DNA of 64,000 nucleotides from contig NZ_JBEZFP010000020.1 of NCBI RefSeq assembly GCF_040649515.1, forward strand, positions 25,486-89,485, read 5' to 3'. Positions 55,740 to 64,000 of the stretch are shown one piece after another. The translations under genes and the position numbers were made by a program. Each line of letters opens with the position of its first letter. Within the stretch, counting starts at the first letter, position 1. The stretch is from Yinghuangia elevatio (lineage in GTDB: Bacteria; Actinomycetota; Actinomycetes; Streptomycetales; Streptomycetaceae). The notes beneath the pieces are model-generated. The model saw only the letters and a program-made list of their open reading frames with translations. It ran no database searches and was not told where the DNA came from.

Positions 55740-56036
55740 CTACTTCGACTTTTCCAGGTCCCTCTCTGGCACCGGCACCCAAACGCCGCCTGCTTCACCG
55801 CCCAGGTAGGGCCCTGGTACCGGGCCGACCTCGCCGTAGGAAAACCCGGCCGCGTTCAGCTTGTTCACAGCGTCGAGGGCCTGCGCGTCGGTGAGGCCGC
55901 TGGTGGCCACGAACTCGTGGCCTTTGAACCTCGTCCCGGCCTCTGGCCGCGCTCCTTGGAAATCGGTCAGTCCAGCAGCCTCCGCCTGCCTCGTGAGTTT
56001 CGCCTGAGTCTTGGGGTCTTGTGACGACTTGCTCAT
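55740..56036 (-). CDS. Small hypothetical protein
   Basis: 98 residues from ATG 56036, with a weak GAGGG upstream. It starts MSKSSQDPKTQAKLTRQAEAAG, is hydrophilic, and has the stretch GLTDAQALDAVNKLNAAGFSYGEVG. A normal codon pattern suggests a gene. Family unknown. Its start overlaps the end of the GNAT fragment upstream by four bases. Confidence 0.6.
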   Translation of the reverse strand: MSKSSQDPKTQAKLTRQAEAAGLTDFQGARPEAGTRFKGHEFVATSGLTDAQALDAVNKLNAAGFSYGEVGPVPGPYLGGEAGGVWVPVPERDLEKSK

Positions 56037-56359
56037 CCAGCCCTCTCGGTGGGGTGGACCTGCTGTCCACCATGTAGGCGCCGAGTGCGGTGGCCGTGGC
56101 CTCGGTGCCGGTCAGGCGCCGGTTCATGAGTACGCGGTCCGATCGGCATGCCCAGGAAGGCCACCGACGCCCCAATCAGAGCTCCGTCGTGGTACGCGCC
56201 GACGACGTAGTTCCCGGTATGCGCCAACGCGTGCAACTGCTCGACTATCACTGGTGCTTCGCCCGGTTCAGGTTTCCAGACCCGGTCGAACAGAGCGCAC
56301 ACCTCGGCGAACTCGGCCAGTTCGTGCAGCTCCCGGATGACGAGGTCAGTCAGCCGCAT
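56033..56359 (-). pseudogene. Truncated GNAT family acetyltransferase
   Basis: From ATG 56359 (GGAGG upstream) the first 65-70 residues (MRLTDLVIRELHELAEF, AYHDGALIGASVAFLG) match the N-terminus of an actinobacterial GNAT protein. The sequence then loses similarity (after about 56160) and ends early without the acetyl-CoA loop. It is a gene fragment, probably frameshifted. Confidence 0.65.
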
Positions 56360-57111
56360 AGGAGGCTGCCTCCGTGACGATCGAAAATCACACCGTTGTC
56401 GCCTGGGCCGCGTCGACCGCGGCCGCTTCCCGCGGGACGGACACTGGGAAGGCTCACGCACCCCGGCAGGGTGGTATTCGCATTCCGCGCACGGAGTCAC
56501 CACGATCTGCGCACATCCGCTATGCGGCCGCACTGCCATCTGAACCTGGGCCCTCAGCCCGCAGCGAATGGCGGCCGAGCCGGGGCCACCTGAGGGTGGG
56601 TCAGGCTGTGGCGTGGGCGGGCTTGGCTGCGGGGGCAGTGCGGTCGGCGGTGATCGTGTTGGTGTCGACGAGGGCTTCGTCACCGTCGACCAGTGGCGGA
56701 GATGCGTTGATTCGAACGTTGCGGGCCACAGTGGGCCCGATGTTCTCGATCACCAAGACCACAGCGTGCTTCCGGCCAGTTCGGCTCGTGCGATGTGCCC
56801 AGGTCCCGGGGCCGCTGCCCCGGACTCCCTTTCCCCGTATCCGCGTTCGCCGCGCCCGGCCCGGGATCGCCCCCGGCGGCGTCCGCGGGCTCCGTCTGTT
56901 CCCGCCCGCCGACCGAAGTGCCGCAGGCTCAAGACGGTCCTTGTCGCCCACGTGACCCAACCCCCGCACGTCCCCGGCACCTGGTGCACCTCCGCGCGCT
57001 CGTCGCGTGCCCACCGGCCCTACCCCCGCGGGGTCTTGGCGCCGTCGAGGCTGCCGGCTATCCGTTCACAGCGCGTAGATCCGTTATGTGGCGGGGACTT
57101 CCGTCGCCCGT
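56360..57111. other. Degenerate stretch between the GNAT fragment and the CGNR gene
   Basis: No intact gene. It holds the - strand remnant described at 56601-56765 and otherwise low-quality frames. Confidence 0.5.
56601..56765 (-). pseudogene. Fragment of an unidentified protein (ENIGPTVARNVR)
   Basis: About 54 residues reading AVVLVIENIGPTVARNVRINASPPL and a charged tail to a stop codon. The VENxGxTxARNVR pattern is common in actinobacterial proteins with one membrane helix, whose N-terminal half is missing here. Decayed gene. Confidence 0.45.
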
Positions 57112-57642
57112 TCACCGGCGTGCGTAGTGGGCGCGGGCCTTGGCGCGGTTGCCGCAGCCGGTCATCGAGCACCAGCGCCTGCGCCCGTTCCTGGAAACGT
57201 CGTGGAACCACAGTGTGCATTCGGGGTTCGCGCACCGCCGGATCCGTGCGGGATCCGCGGTGCGCACCAGCTCGGTGTACGCACGGGCGATCTGCCACGC
57301 GGCGTACCACGCGGGCTCGTCGACTTCGACGTGTTCGACGGGGCCGTCCCGATCGATGCCGAGGCGCAGGCGCCCCCGGTCGAGTACGGCGCTCACCGGG
57401 CCGAAGTCGGCCTGCTCCAGCGCGGCGCGGATCGCTTCGCGCACGACAATCAGGGCCGCGCCGACGGCCTCGGAGCCGCCCGCTTCCTCCGCCGTCGGAG
57501 CCGCGGCGAGGCCGTGCTCCGCGAGCCAGCCGCCCACGTGCCCCGGCTCGGCGAGGTGGTCTCGCAGAACGCCGTGCTCGGGCCAGCGGGTGTTGACCAG
57601 ATCCAGTGCGACGGGCTCCCCCGTCAACGGTCGCTTGTCCAT
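57112..57642 (-). CDS. CGNR zinc-finger (ABATE) regulator
   Basis: 176 residues from ATG 57642. The N-terminal ABATE region begins PVALDLVNTRW; the C-terminal CGNR zinc finger is RRCANPECTLWFHDVSRNGRRRWCSMTGCGNRAKARAHYARR, with four cysteines and the CGNR box. Such proteins are predicted stress-response transcription regulators. The gene is divergent from an MFS gene across about 98 bases. Confidence 0.93.
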   Translation of the reverse strand: MDKRPLTGEPVALDLVNTRWPEHGVLRDHLAEPGHVGGWLAEHGLAAAPTAEEAGGSEAVGAALIVVREAIRAALEQADFGPVSAVLDRGRLRLGIDRDGPVEHVEVDEPAWYAAWQIARAYTELVRTADPARIRRCANPECTLWFHDVSRNGRRRWCSMTGCGNRAKARAHYARR

Positions 57643-57669
57643 GCACTCACTCTAACTCTCTAAAGCACG

Positions 57670-57699
57670 TTGACAGGTTAGAAGAACGGCATCTAATGT
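57670..57699 (+). promoter_or_regulatory. Promoter of the MFS gene with TTAGA/TCTAA repeat
   Basis: TTGACA (57670-57675) and TAATGT (57694-57699) are spaced by 18 bases. TTAGA and TCTAA (57679-57683 and 57692-57696) form an inverted repeat over the promoter, a possible operator for the divergent CGNR regulator. Confidence 0.55.
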
Positions 57700-57740
57700 C
57701 TGATCTCGAAATAAGGCGTTAGATCGCAGAAGGGGTCACG

Positions 57741-58910
57741 ATGGCCGGGAAGCCGCAACACATCGGAAGCACGGCCGCCGGGCTCACGGCCATGACCGTG
57801 TCCTTCGGCCTCAACTTCTCCGCGGGAGTGTTCTTCGCCCCCGTCGCCGCCGAGTACGGCATCGGAACGTCGACCCTCGCCATCACGGCCGCCGTCTCGA
57901 CCGTCCTGACCGGCCTCGTCCAGCCGCTGGTCGGGGCACTCCTCGACCGCGTCGGCGCCAAGCGCGTCATCGTGGCCGCACTGGCTCTGCTGTCCGGCAG
58001 CTACCTGGCGCTCGGAGCGGCGCGCGAGACATGGCAGTTCGTCGCGGCGTACGTTCTGCTCGGCGGCCTCGGCTTCGCAGGCGCCTCAAGCCTCGCGGTC
58101 AGCACGCTCATCGCCCGGGACCGCGGAGAACGCGCCGCGCCGGCCCTGGCCCGCGCGGCGGTCGGCATCAACCTCGGCCAACTCATCGTCCCGTGGGCGG
58201 CCACCGTGCTGTTCGATGCGGTCGGCCTGCGCGGGACGTACGCGATCGTCGGCGCGGCGGGGTTCGCCGCCACCCTCGCGCTCGCCGCGGTCATGCCGCC
58301 TGATGTACGTCCCGAACGCCCGGGCACCGCACAGCCTTTGCTCGGCCGGGCACGCGTACTCGCGGCGTTCGGGCTGCATTCCGCGACGCTCTACGCGATG
58401 GTCCTGCTGCTCCCCAAGCACGCCGCGGAACTGGGCTGGGACCGCGCCGACGCGGGACGCCTCGTGGTGGTCGCCGCGGCGGCGGCAGCCGTCTCGTCGG
58501 CCACCGTTCCCCGCCTCCTGGCCCACCGCACGCCCGAACAGCTCCTCGTACGCCTGCACTTGATACGGGCGGTGTCCCTCGTCCTCGCGGCCGCGGCCTC
58601 GGATGCCGCCCTACTCGTCGTGGCCGCATTGCTGTTCGGCGTCTCGTCCTTCACCGTCGTCCCGCTGACCATGGCCGTCGTCACGCGCGGTCTCGACCCG
58701 GCACGCCTTGGCCGGTCGCTGGCTCCCGCATGGCTGATCCACCAGGCCGCCGCGGGCCTCGGCCTCGCCGTCGCCGCCGCGGGGCATGCGCTCACCGGCG
58801 ACTACCGGGCCTACTTCGCGCTCGGCGTCGGTCTGAGCCTGCTCGCCGCCGCGCTCATCGCGGCCCCCGCGACGGCCGTACGACCGAGCCCGGCGCGCGC
58901 CGGGCACTGA
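57741..58910 (+). CDS. MFS transporter
   Basis: 389 residues from ATG 57741. Twelve hydrophobic helices are visible, with GALLDRVGAKRVIVAALALLSG in the motif-A position. Similar to monocarboxylate/small-molecule MFS proteins. It begins the gene set divergent from the CGNR gene and is followed in the same direction by an alpha/beta hydrolase, which suggests a small uptake or efflux and degradation module. Confidence 0.9.
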   Translation: MAGKPQHIGSTAAGLTAMTVSFGLNFSAGVFFAPVAAEYGIGTSTLAITAAVSTVLTGLVQPLVGALLDRVGAKRVIVAALALLSGSYLALGAARETWQFVAAYVLLGGLGFAGASSLAVSTLIARDRGERAAPALARAAVGINLGQLIVPWAATVLFDAVGLRGTYAIVGAAGFAATLALAAVMPPDVRPERPGTAQPLLGRARVLAAFGLHSATLYAMVLLLPKHAAELGWDRADAGRLVVVAAAAAAVSSATVPRLLAHRTPEQLLVRLHLIRAVSLVLAAAASDAALLVVAALLFGVSSFTVVPLTMAVVTRGLDPARLGRSLAPAWLIHQAAAGLGLAVAAAGHALTGDYRAYFALGVGLSLLAAALIAAPATAVRPSPARAGH

Positions 58911-59018
58911 CCCCACACTGCCGGTCCGGCAAACCAGCCGCGGTATCGGCCCCGGCAATCAGCCACCCGAATCGGCCGACCGATCCCCAAGTAGTCATCC
59001 CTGACAGGAGAAACCACC

Positions 59019-59963
59019 ATGACCACCACCGTGAACACCGTGTCCACGACCGCGTCCACCACCGCGTCGACCACCGTCGGTGCATCCCCCATCGCGCCCG
59101 ACGCAGTCCTGCACCGCACCGCCGAGATCGACGGGCTGCGCGTCTTCTACCGCGAGGCCGGCGACCCGGCGAACCCGACCATCGTGCTGCTGCACGGATT
59201 CCCCACCAGCTCCGCCATGTTCCGTGACCTGATGGCGGAACTCGGAGACACCTACCACCTCGTGGCGCCCGATCACATCGGGTTCGGCCAGTCGGCGATG
59301 CCGTCCACCGACGAATTCGACTACAGCTTCGACAAGTTGACCGAGGTGACACTCGCGCTCCTGGACCGCCTCGGGCTCGACCGCTTCGCGCTCTACATCC
59401 AGGACTACGGCGCCCCCATTGGGCTGCGCATCGCGTCCGCGCACCCCGAGCGCGTCACCGCGCTCATCAGCCAGAGCGGCAACGCGTATCTCGAAGGCTT
59501 CACGCCGTTCTGGGACGTACTGTTCGCCCACGCCAAGGACCGCGCCGCGCACGAACCGGCGGTCCGCGAGCTGTTGACCGCGGAGGCCACGCGCTGGCAG
59601 CACACCCACGGCGTGCCCGCCGGCCGGCTCGGCCTCGTGAGCCCCGACGCATGGGTGCTGGACCAGGCGTACCTGGACCGTCCCGGCAACAAGGAGATCC
59701 AGCTCCAGCTGTTCTGGGGCTACCAGTTCAACCTGGACGGCTACCCGGCCTTCCAGGAGTACTTCCGTACCCACCGGCCGCCGACGCTGGTCGCATGGGG
59801 TGAAAACGACGAGATCTTCGGACCGGACGGGGCCCGTGCCTTCGCCCGCGACCTCCCCGACGCGGAGATCCACCTCCTCGACGCGGGCCACTTCGCGCTC
59901 GCCACCCACGGGACCGAAATCGCCGCGCTGATACGCGACTTCTTGGGGCGTAAGCTGCCGTGA
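59019..59963 (+). CDS. Alpha/beta hydrolase, epoxide hydrolase/dehalogenase-like
   Basis: 314 residues from ATG 59019. A Thr/Ser-rich N-terminus of about 30 residues precedes the hydrolase fold with oxyanion loop LLHGFPTSSAMF. The nucleophile elbow is IQDYGAPIGLR, with Asp in place of Ser, as in haloalkane dehalogenases and epoxide hydrolases. The catalytic His is in LDAGHFALATHG. The cap region is rich in aromatics (EGFTPFWDVLF). Complete gene, 108 bases after the MFS. Confidence 0.9.
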   Translation: MTTTVNTVSTTASTTASTTVGASPIAPDAVLHRTAEIDGLRVFYREAGDPANPTIVLLHGFPTSSAMFRDLMAELGDTYHLVAPDHIGFGQSAMPSTDEFDYSFDKLTEVTLALLDRLGLDRFALYIQDYGAPIGLRIASAHPERVTALISQSGNAYLEGFTPFWDVLFAHAKDRAAHEPAVRELLTAEATRWQHTHGVPAGRLGLVSPDAWVLDQAYLDRPGNKEIQLQLFWGYQFNLDGYPAFQEYFRTHRPPTLVAWGENDEIFGPDGARAFARDLPDAEIHLLDAGHFALATHGTEIAALIRDFLGRKLP

Positions 59964-60029
59964 CCGTGGGACGCCCCGCCTAGCGCGCCGGACCGCACGC
60001 CGCCAAGCGCTCCGCGCCACGCGCGACAT

Positions 60030-60067
60030 ACGGCCCCCGTCCTGGCTCTGGCCGGGACGGGGGCCGT
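60030..60067 (+). terminator. Terminator hairpin after the alpha/beta hydrolase
   Basis: A 13-bp perfect outer stem (ACGGCCCCCGTCC, 60030-60042, with GGACGGGGGCCGT, 60055-60067). The inner bases can pair further. It lies about 65 bases after the stop codon. Confidence 0.8.
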
Positions 60068-60393
60068 CGTGCGTTCGCATGGCCCGGCGGCGTCCGCTCC
60101 CTATGTCCGGCCCCGCCCATCGCTCCGTCTCTGGCGTCCACCGCGCCTGCGGCTGGTGGGACAGCCAGGTCTGCGGAGAACTCCTCGTGTACGCCGTCCC
60201 CGGCGGCCTCAACCACGCCCCGCCGTGCCCCGCGTCTGTCCGGCTGCTCGAAGTTGTGCCCTACGCCGGGCCTCTGCTGTGTTGGGGCTTGTGGTCACTC
60301 GGAGGAGTGAGGCGTGTCGGTGGCAGGTGTTCGACTCGGACTCCCCGACAGAAAACGAGTGAGCGCTATATGTAGTCATCGTGTCAGCCCTCT
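60068..60393. other. Intergenic region after the CGNR module
   Basis: About 325 bases with no gene recognised. Confidence 0.4.
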
Positions 60394-60838
60394 GCTGGGC
60401 GGGTTCTTCGGCGAAGACCCCGCCCGTTCTGGCGCGCGGCGCCCAGCGAGGCGTACGTGGCGTAGATCGTCACCGGCCCCGTCTCATGCCACAGCGACAG
60501 CTGCACCGGGATGGTGGTGCAGCGGACGTCCATGGCGTCCAGTTCGGGGTCGTCCTGGAGGGGGCAGACGGCTACGGAGGGCCCTACGTGGCCGACCTGT
60601 TGCCATGCGCGGACGGTCTGGGTGAGGAGGTCGAGGGTGGGGACGACGACCAGGCCGCGGCCTTGGGGGACCATACGCCGGGCGGCGGTGGCGGCGGTGA
60701 GGGTCTTGCCGGTGCCGCATGCGGAGTGGACTTGGGCGCGCAGGCCGCCCGCGGGGATGTGTTGCCCGGGTGGGATGTCGAGTTCCCGGACAATCGCTCG
60801 ACGGCTTCTTTCTGGTGATCCCGCGGCTTTAACGCCAT
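60394..60838 (-). pseudogene. DEAD/DEAH-type helicase N-terminal fragment, frameshifted
   Basis: From ATG 60838, MALKPRDHQKEAVERL resembles the start of a superfamily 2 helicase. A one-base loss near 60800 shifts the frame. In the shifted frame the sequence reads IVRELDIPPGQHIPAGGLRAQVHSACGTGKT (split Walker A ACGTGKT at about 60702-60722), then RRMVPQGRGLVVVPTLDLLTQTVRAW and VTIYATYASLG. It stops before motif II (DEAH). A continuous upstream frame back to GTG 61183 may be part of the same or an older gene. Confidence 0.7.
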
Positions 60839-61318
60839 TTCCCTTCTTCTCCTTTTCTGGTTCCTCATTCCGGGATGTCCGGCGAGTTCATGAATTCGGT
60901 TGTCGGGTTCCCCCGGTGTCTTTTTGAGTTTGCTACCCGGGTGCGTGTCTGCGTCGTCCTGCCGCGTCTGCCTGCGGCTTCGCGGCGCGGCCCGCCGTGT
61001 CGTGCTCCGGCCAGCCGGGGGCACGATCCGGTGATTGTCCAGTCCGTGGTTGTGGTCGTGGATCTCCTCGACGAGGCCTGCGACGGCCCGGGCTGGCATT
61101 CCTGCCGCAGCCCTGAACGTTGTGGCCCTGGCCAGCCGCGACCTCCATTCGATGAGCCGGTTGTTGTCGACAGCTTGGGACACAGTCGCGACCTCTTTGG
61201 GGGTGATCGCTGTTGAGCCTGGGCATACTGTGGAACGAATACATAGGGCCGTGCCGTCCGGGTGGGGGGAGACCAACCGGGCGCCGTCCCACGGTTTTGC
61301 ATCCAGGGGGGATGACTT
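60839..61318. other. Stretch upstream of the helicase fragment
   Basis: No gene of normal quality. A - strand frame beginning at GTG 61183 (AGAGG upstream) reads through into the helicase fragment: VSQAVDNNRLIEWRSRLA and a basic tail. It could be a decayed small gene. Confidence 0.4.
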
Positions 61319-62164
61319 ATGCGCGGCAGTACCATTTGGCGTGTCCTCGTCGCGGCGGTCGCCGTGACCGTGCTCGGCGGCTCGCTCGGTGCCTGCGTCC
61401 TGACCGGCGACGACAAGGACGGTGCCGCAGGCACGTCGGCGGGCGACGCGTCCGGCGGCTCGTCGGACCAACCGAAGAAGCCCGGCGACGCCAAGGTCGA
61501 GCCGGGTGTCGTGAAGGGCCGCGTGGTCGGCACCGACGGCAAGCCGATCGCCAACGCCGAGATCGTCGTGGACAACCAGCTCCTCTACGACAGCAACCTG
61601 GTCCTGGCCACCGACGCCCACGGCGAATACCGCGCCGAGCTGCCGCCGATCGCGGCCACCTACCGGGTCACCGCGTCGTTCAAGACCTCGTACGAGGGGG
61701 AGAAGGCCACCTTCCCGCTGGCGCCCGACGACGATGCGGCATTCGCCGGCAACCAGGGCGCGGTCCGCGACTTCACCTGGAAGCTCACCGGCAAGCGCGA
61801 TGACATGCCGGACATGTATTACGGAGGCTCGGTCACCTACTACCTGGGCGCGACCAACCCGGTCGACGACAGCTACGCCGACTCGGCCAATGTGCGGCTG
61901 ATGTTGACTCCGGTCGGACCGCTGGTGGACGGTTCCGCCGGCAAGCCGGTCACCACCGAGCCGGAGCAGACCGGCAACGGCTGGGAGGTCCGCGACGTCC
62001 CGGTCGGCCGGTACCGGATCACCGCCGTCTACGCGGCCGACGGCCGCAGGCAGCCGCTGAAAGTCCAGCTGCGGAACAGCGGCAAGCCCTTCGCAGCCGA
62101 GGTGACCGCAGTCTTCGAGAACGAACTCGACCACTACCGGATCGAGCTCGAACTGAAGTTCTGA
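61319..62164 (+). CDS. Lipoprotein with carboxypeptidase-regulatory-like domain
   Basis: 281 residues from ATG 61319, with GGGGGG ten bases upstream. The signal peptide IWRVLVAAVAVTVLGGSLGAC ends in a lipobox (LGAC), so it should be a membrane-anchored lipoprotein. A Gly/Ser-rich spacer is followed by beta-sandwich sequence: GVVKGRVVGTDGKPIANAEIVVD (CarboxypepD_reg-like), AHGEYRAELPPIAATYRVTASF, and YRITAVYAADGRRQPLKVQLRNSG. It may bind a carbohydrate or protein at the cell surface. Function unknown. Confidence 0.8.
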   Translation: MRGSTIWRVLVAAVAVTVLGGSLGACVLTGDDKDGAAGTSAGDASGGSSDQPKKPGDAKVEPGVVKGRVVGTDGKPIANAEIVVDNQLLYDSNLVLATDAHGEYRAELPPIAATYRVTASFKTSYEGEKATFPLAPDDDAAFAGNQGAVRDFTWKLTGKRDDMPDMYYGGSVTYYLGATNPVDDSYADSANVRLMLTPVGPLVDGSAGKPVTTEPEQTGNGWEVRDVPVGRYRITAVYAADGRRQPLKVQLRNSGKPFAAEVTAVFENELDHYRIELELKF

Positions 62165-62507
62165 CGGCCGGGCGGCGGCACGTTCCGATCAGTTTGCTCC
62201 GCACCCGCCGCCGCGCAGGTCTCGCCGGCGTGCGGGCGACCACCAGGACCGTCGTTCGCGCGAAAGGCTGCGGAAGCCATCCTCTGCCCCGGCGGGTAGC
62301 CGCCGCCGTCGGACGCGGTTTGCTCGTGGGGGCCGGGGTGGGACCGCGGGAGATCCGCTGGGTGACGCGGGCCATGCTGTGGGCGGGCGGGCGCTGTTGG
62401 ACAGTCGGGTGAGGGACAGGGCCACTGGACGAGCCGGTCGACCCGCTCGGCGTGTGGGGACGCATGCGCTCCGGCGTTGCGGCGACGGTTGGCGTGCTGG
62501 TCGTCTC
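62165..62507. other. Intergenic region after the lipoprotein
   Basis: About 340 bases between the lipoprotein and the terminator of the convergent hexosaminidase. No recognised gene. Confidence 0.45.
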
Positions 62508-62547
62508 GGCCCTGAACTCGGCGCGGACCGTGCCGAGTTCAGGGCCG
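62507..62547 (-). terminator. Terminator hairpin of the GH20 gene
   Basis: A 16-bp perfect stem (62507-62522 with 62532-62547) and a 9-nt loop lie just downstream of the GH20 stop codon. Confidence 0.85.
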
Positions 62548-62561
62548 GGGCAACCCATCCC

Positions 62562-64000
62562 TCAGGTCGTCGGCTCCGTAGGCTCCCAGTCCACTTCGGT
62601 CGAGGCCGCGTACGTCAGTCCCCGCTGCGTCCACAAGCGGGCGTGGCGCCCGAGGCGTTCGCGGTATTCGTCCCAATCGCTCGGCGTGCCGGACCAGGCC
62701 ACCTCGGCGACCGCGGGCAGCCGGGGGAGAAGGAGCAGGGTGAGGTCGTCGAAGCAGGTGATGCTCTCGGCCCAGACGGCCGCCTCGATGCCCGCGATCT
62801 GTTCTGTCGGCACCTGGTGGCCCGTCGGGTCCCAGGCGGCCAATTGGCGGATGCCGCGCGGCTCGTACACGGGCATGCCCAGCCGTGCCGCCGCTTCCGC
62901 TTGGTGCGGTGCCACCAGGGCGGCGTCGTGGGGGCGGTCCAGGTACAGGTGCGATTGCGGCGAGAGCAGCACCTTCCCGCGGCCTGCCACAATGCGTGCC
63001 AGGTCGTCGGCCGTCGGCGCGAAGAAGGCGCTGACCGCCGCGGCGAAGTCGGCCGGCACGCCGGACGCTTCCAGCGTGGCCGGGCCCGTCATCGACGGGT
63101 CCACCCAGAACTGCGCCAGGTCCCCGGGGGCGATGCCGGCGCGGGAGTGTTCCTGCCATCCGATCGGCTCCTTGCCCGCGGCTCGGACGGTCTCGCGCAG
63201 GAAGCGGACGGCGCCCGCATACGAGTCGTGGGTCATGCCCGCGGCTTCGTCGGCGCCGATATGCACGAAGGGCGCGTCGGTGGCCGCGCACACGTGGGCG
63301 AAGATGCGGCTGACGAGGTCGGCGGTGCGCGAATCCGCCAGGTCCAGAGGTGCCGTGAAGTGCTGTGCCATGCCCAGTGCTTCGAGTGTTCGGGCGGTCT
63401 TGTCCGGGATCGGGGCCGGGGGCAGGTCGGGGAAGGCCGCACGCAGGGCTCCGCAGTGGCCCGGGAGGTCGATCTCGGGGATCACCGTGACGTACCGTGC
63501 GGCGGCATAGTCCTGGAGGGCGCGGTACTCCTCCGTGGTGTAGAACGGCCCCCCACCCGCCGTCAGTTCGGGCAGCCCGGGGACCTCCAACCGCCAACCC
63601 TCGTTGTCGGTCAGGTGTAGGTGCAGCACATTCAGCTTGTACAGCGCCGCGAGATCGATGATGCGGCGCAGGTCCTCCGGCGTCAGGAAGTGGCGGGCGG
63701 GATCGACCATCAGGCCGCGCCAGGCGTAGGCGGGTGCGTCGTGGATCTCCTGGTGCTGCAGTTCGCTTCCGTCCGCGATCATCTGAACCGCCGCCGAAGC
63801 GGCCCGGAAGACCCCTTCGGGGGTACGCGCCCGGCAGTGGATGCCCGCGGCGTCCACGCGTAGAAGGTATGACTCGTCCCCGGACCCCAGCACGATGCCG
63901 ATGCCGGACCGTACGGGAGCGGGGTCCTCCGGGGCGCTCAGTTCCAACACGACCGTGCGGACCTCGCCGTCGTCGGTGTCCGCGTCCGTGTGCGGCGCCA
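62562..64000 (-). CDS. Beta-N-acetylhexosaminidase (GH20), N-terminus outside window
   Basis: The frame stays open to the right edge, so the 5' end is missing. The N-terminal domain 2 region (GIGIVLGSGDESYLLRVDAAGIHCRA) is followed by the GH20 TIM barrel: YAWRGLMVDPARHFLTPEDLRRIIDLAALYKLNVLHLHLTDNEGWRLE, PEIDLPGH, then the catalytic Asp-Glu pair in FVHIGADEAAG. Ends in WTQRGLTY. The enzyme removes terminal GlcNAc/GalNAc from chitin-like or glycan substrates through a substrate-assisted mechanism. No signal peptide can be judged. Confidence 0.93.
   Translation of the reverse strand, partial: APHTDADTDDGEVRTVVLELSAPEDPAPVRSGIGIVLGSGDESYLLRVDAAGIHCRARTPEGVFRAASAAVQMIADGSELQHQEIHDAPAYAWRGLMVDPARHFLTPEDLRRIIDLAALYKLNVLHLHLTDNEGWRLEVPGLPELTAGGGPFYTTEEYRALQDYAAARYVTVIPEIDLPGHCGALRAAFPDLPPAPIPDKTARTLEALGMAQHFTAPLDLADSRTADLVSRIFAHVCAATDAPFVHIGADEAAGMTHDSYAGAVRFLRETVRAAGKEPIGWQEHSRAGIAPGDLAQFWVDPSMTGPATLEASGVPADFAAAVSAFFAPTADDLARIVAGRGKVLLSPQSHLYLDRPHDAALVAPHQAEAAARLGMPVYEPRGIRQLAAWDPTGHQVPTEQIAGIEAAVWAESITCFDDLTLLLLPRLPAVAEVAWSGTPSDWDEYRERLGRHARLWTQRGLTYAASTEVDWEPTEPTT

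Noticed and set aside
51058..57111. Complete integrative element inserted in tRNA-Leu
   Set aside because: No duplicated tRNA 3' end was found downstream and no conjugation or phage genes are present; only a broken recombinase, an IS and fragments remain.

Overview
The window is high-GC DNA with strong G/C bias at third codon positions, GTG starts and GGAGG-type ribosome binding sites. Together with the gene content (TerD proteins, a CspA-type cold-shock gene, F420-type oxidoreductase, CGNR and MmyB-type regulators, a LuxR-type LAL regulator, a DUF6230/DUF6114-like pair) this points to a Streptomyces-like actinomycete chromosome. The species cannot be named from the sequence.

Layout. 1-7.3 kb: edge-truncated aldo/keto reductase, TerD-VWA protein, histidine phosphatase, cold-shock protein with a hairpin leader, MFS transporter, P-loop-less uridine-kinase-like protein, ASCH protein and a GNAT. 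7.4-15 kb: a leucine/branched-chain acyl-CoA catabolic locus. A crotonase and a TetR regulator diverge from carboxylase beta, biotinylated alpha, HMG-CoA lyase and acyl-CoA dehydrogenase. 15-30.7 kb: mixed chromosomal genes: secreted HbpS/GlcG-like protein, MFS with divergent MmyB-type regulator, SDR, AlkB-like dioxygenase, YiaAB protein, YbaK/ProX deacylase, acyl-CoA ligase, kinase, secreted repeat protein, HD protein, membrane-anchored glycoside hydrolase, VOC protein and LLM oxidoreductase. 30.9-36.1 kb: aldehyde dehydrogenase, thiolase, nitronate-monooxygenase-like protein and a TetR. 36.3-44.3 kb: LAL regulator, SnoaL-like protein, MFS, an unrecognised HELTH-motif protein and a helical-repeat protein with a small partner. 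44.5-50.9 kb: TetR with a DUF6230/DUF6114-like pair, an IS3 remnant, a membrane protein, signal peptidase I and a TerD-CAP fusion.

51-57 kb is the accessory, decaying part. A tRNA-Leu(GAG) is followed by a serine recombinase broken by an in-frame TGA, an IS element with a frameshifted transposase and matching inverted ends, and gene fragments. 57.1-60 kb holds a tidy CGNR regulator / MFS / alpha-beta hydrolase module. The window ends with a helicase fragment, a lipoprotein and an edge-truncated GH20 hexosaminidase.

The most coherent new signal is regulatory. A self-complementary 14-mer, YKARCGNNCGYTMR, occurs five times, each time upstream of acyl-CoA metabolism genes or TetR genes (two sites at the leucine locus, one at the acyl-CoA ligase, one on the thiolase promoter, one at the second TetR). 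This suggests one regulon spread over about 27 kb. Other items worth attention are a terminator-like hairpin inside the cold-shock leader, the TerD-CAP fusion, tandem repeats with 14-bp and 10-bp periods, and the HELTH protein. No CRISPR array, phage structural cluster or complete recognised defence system was seen.
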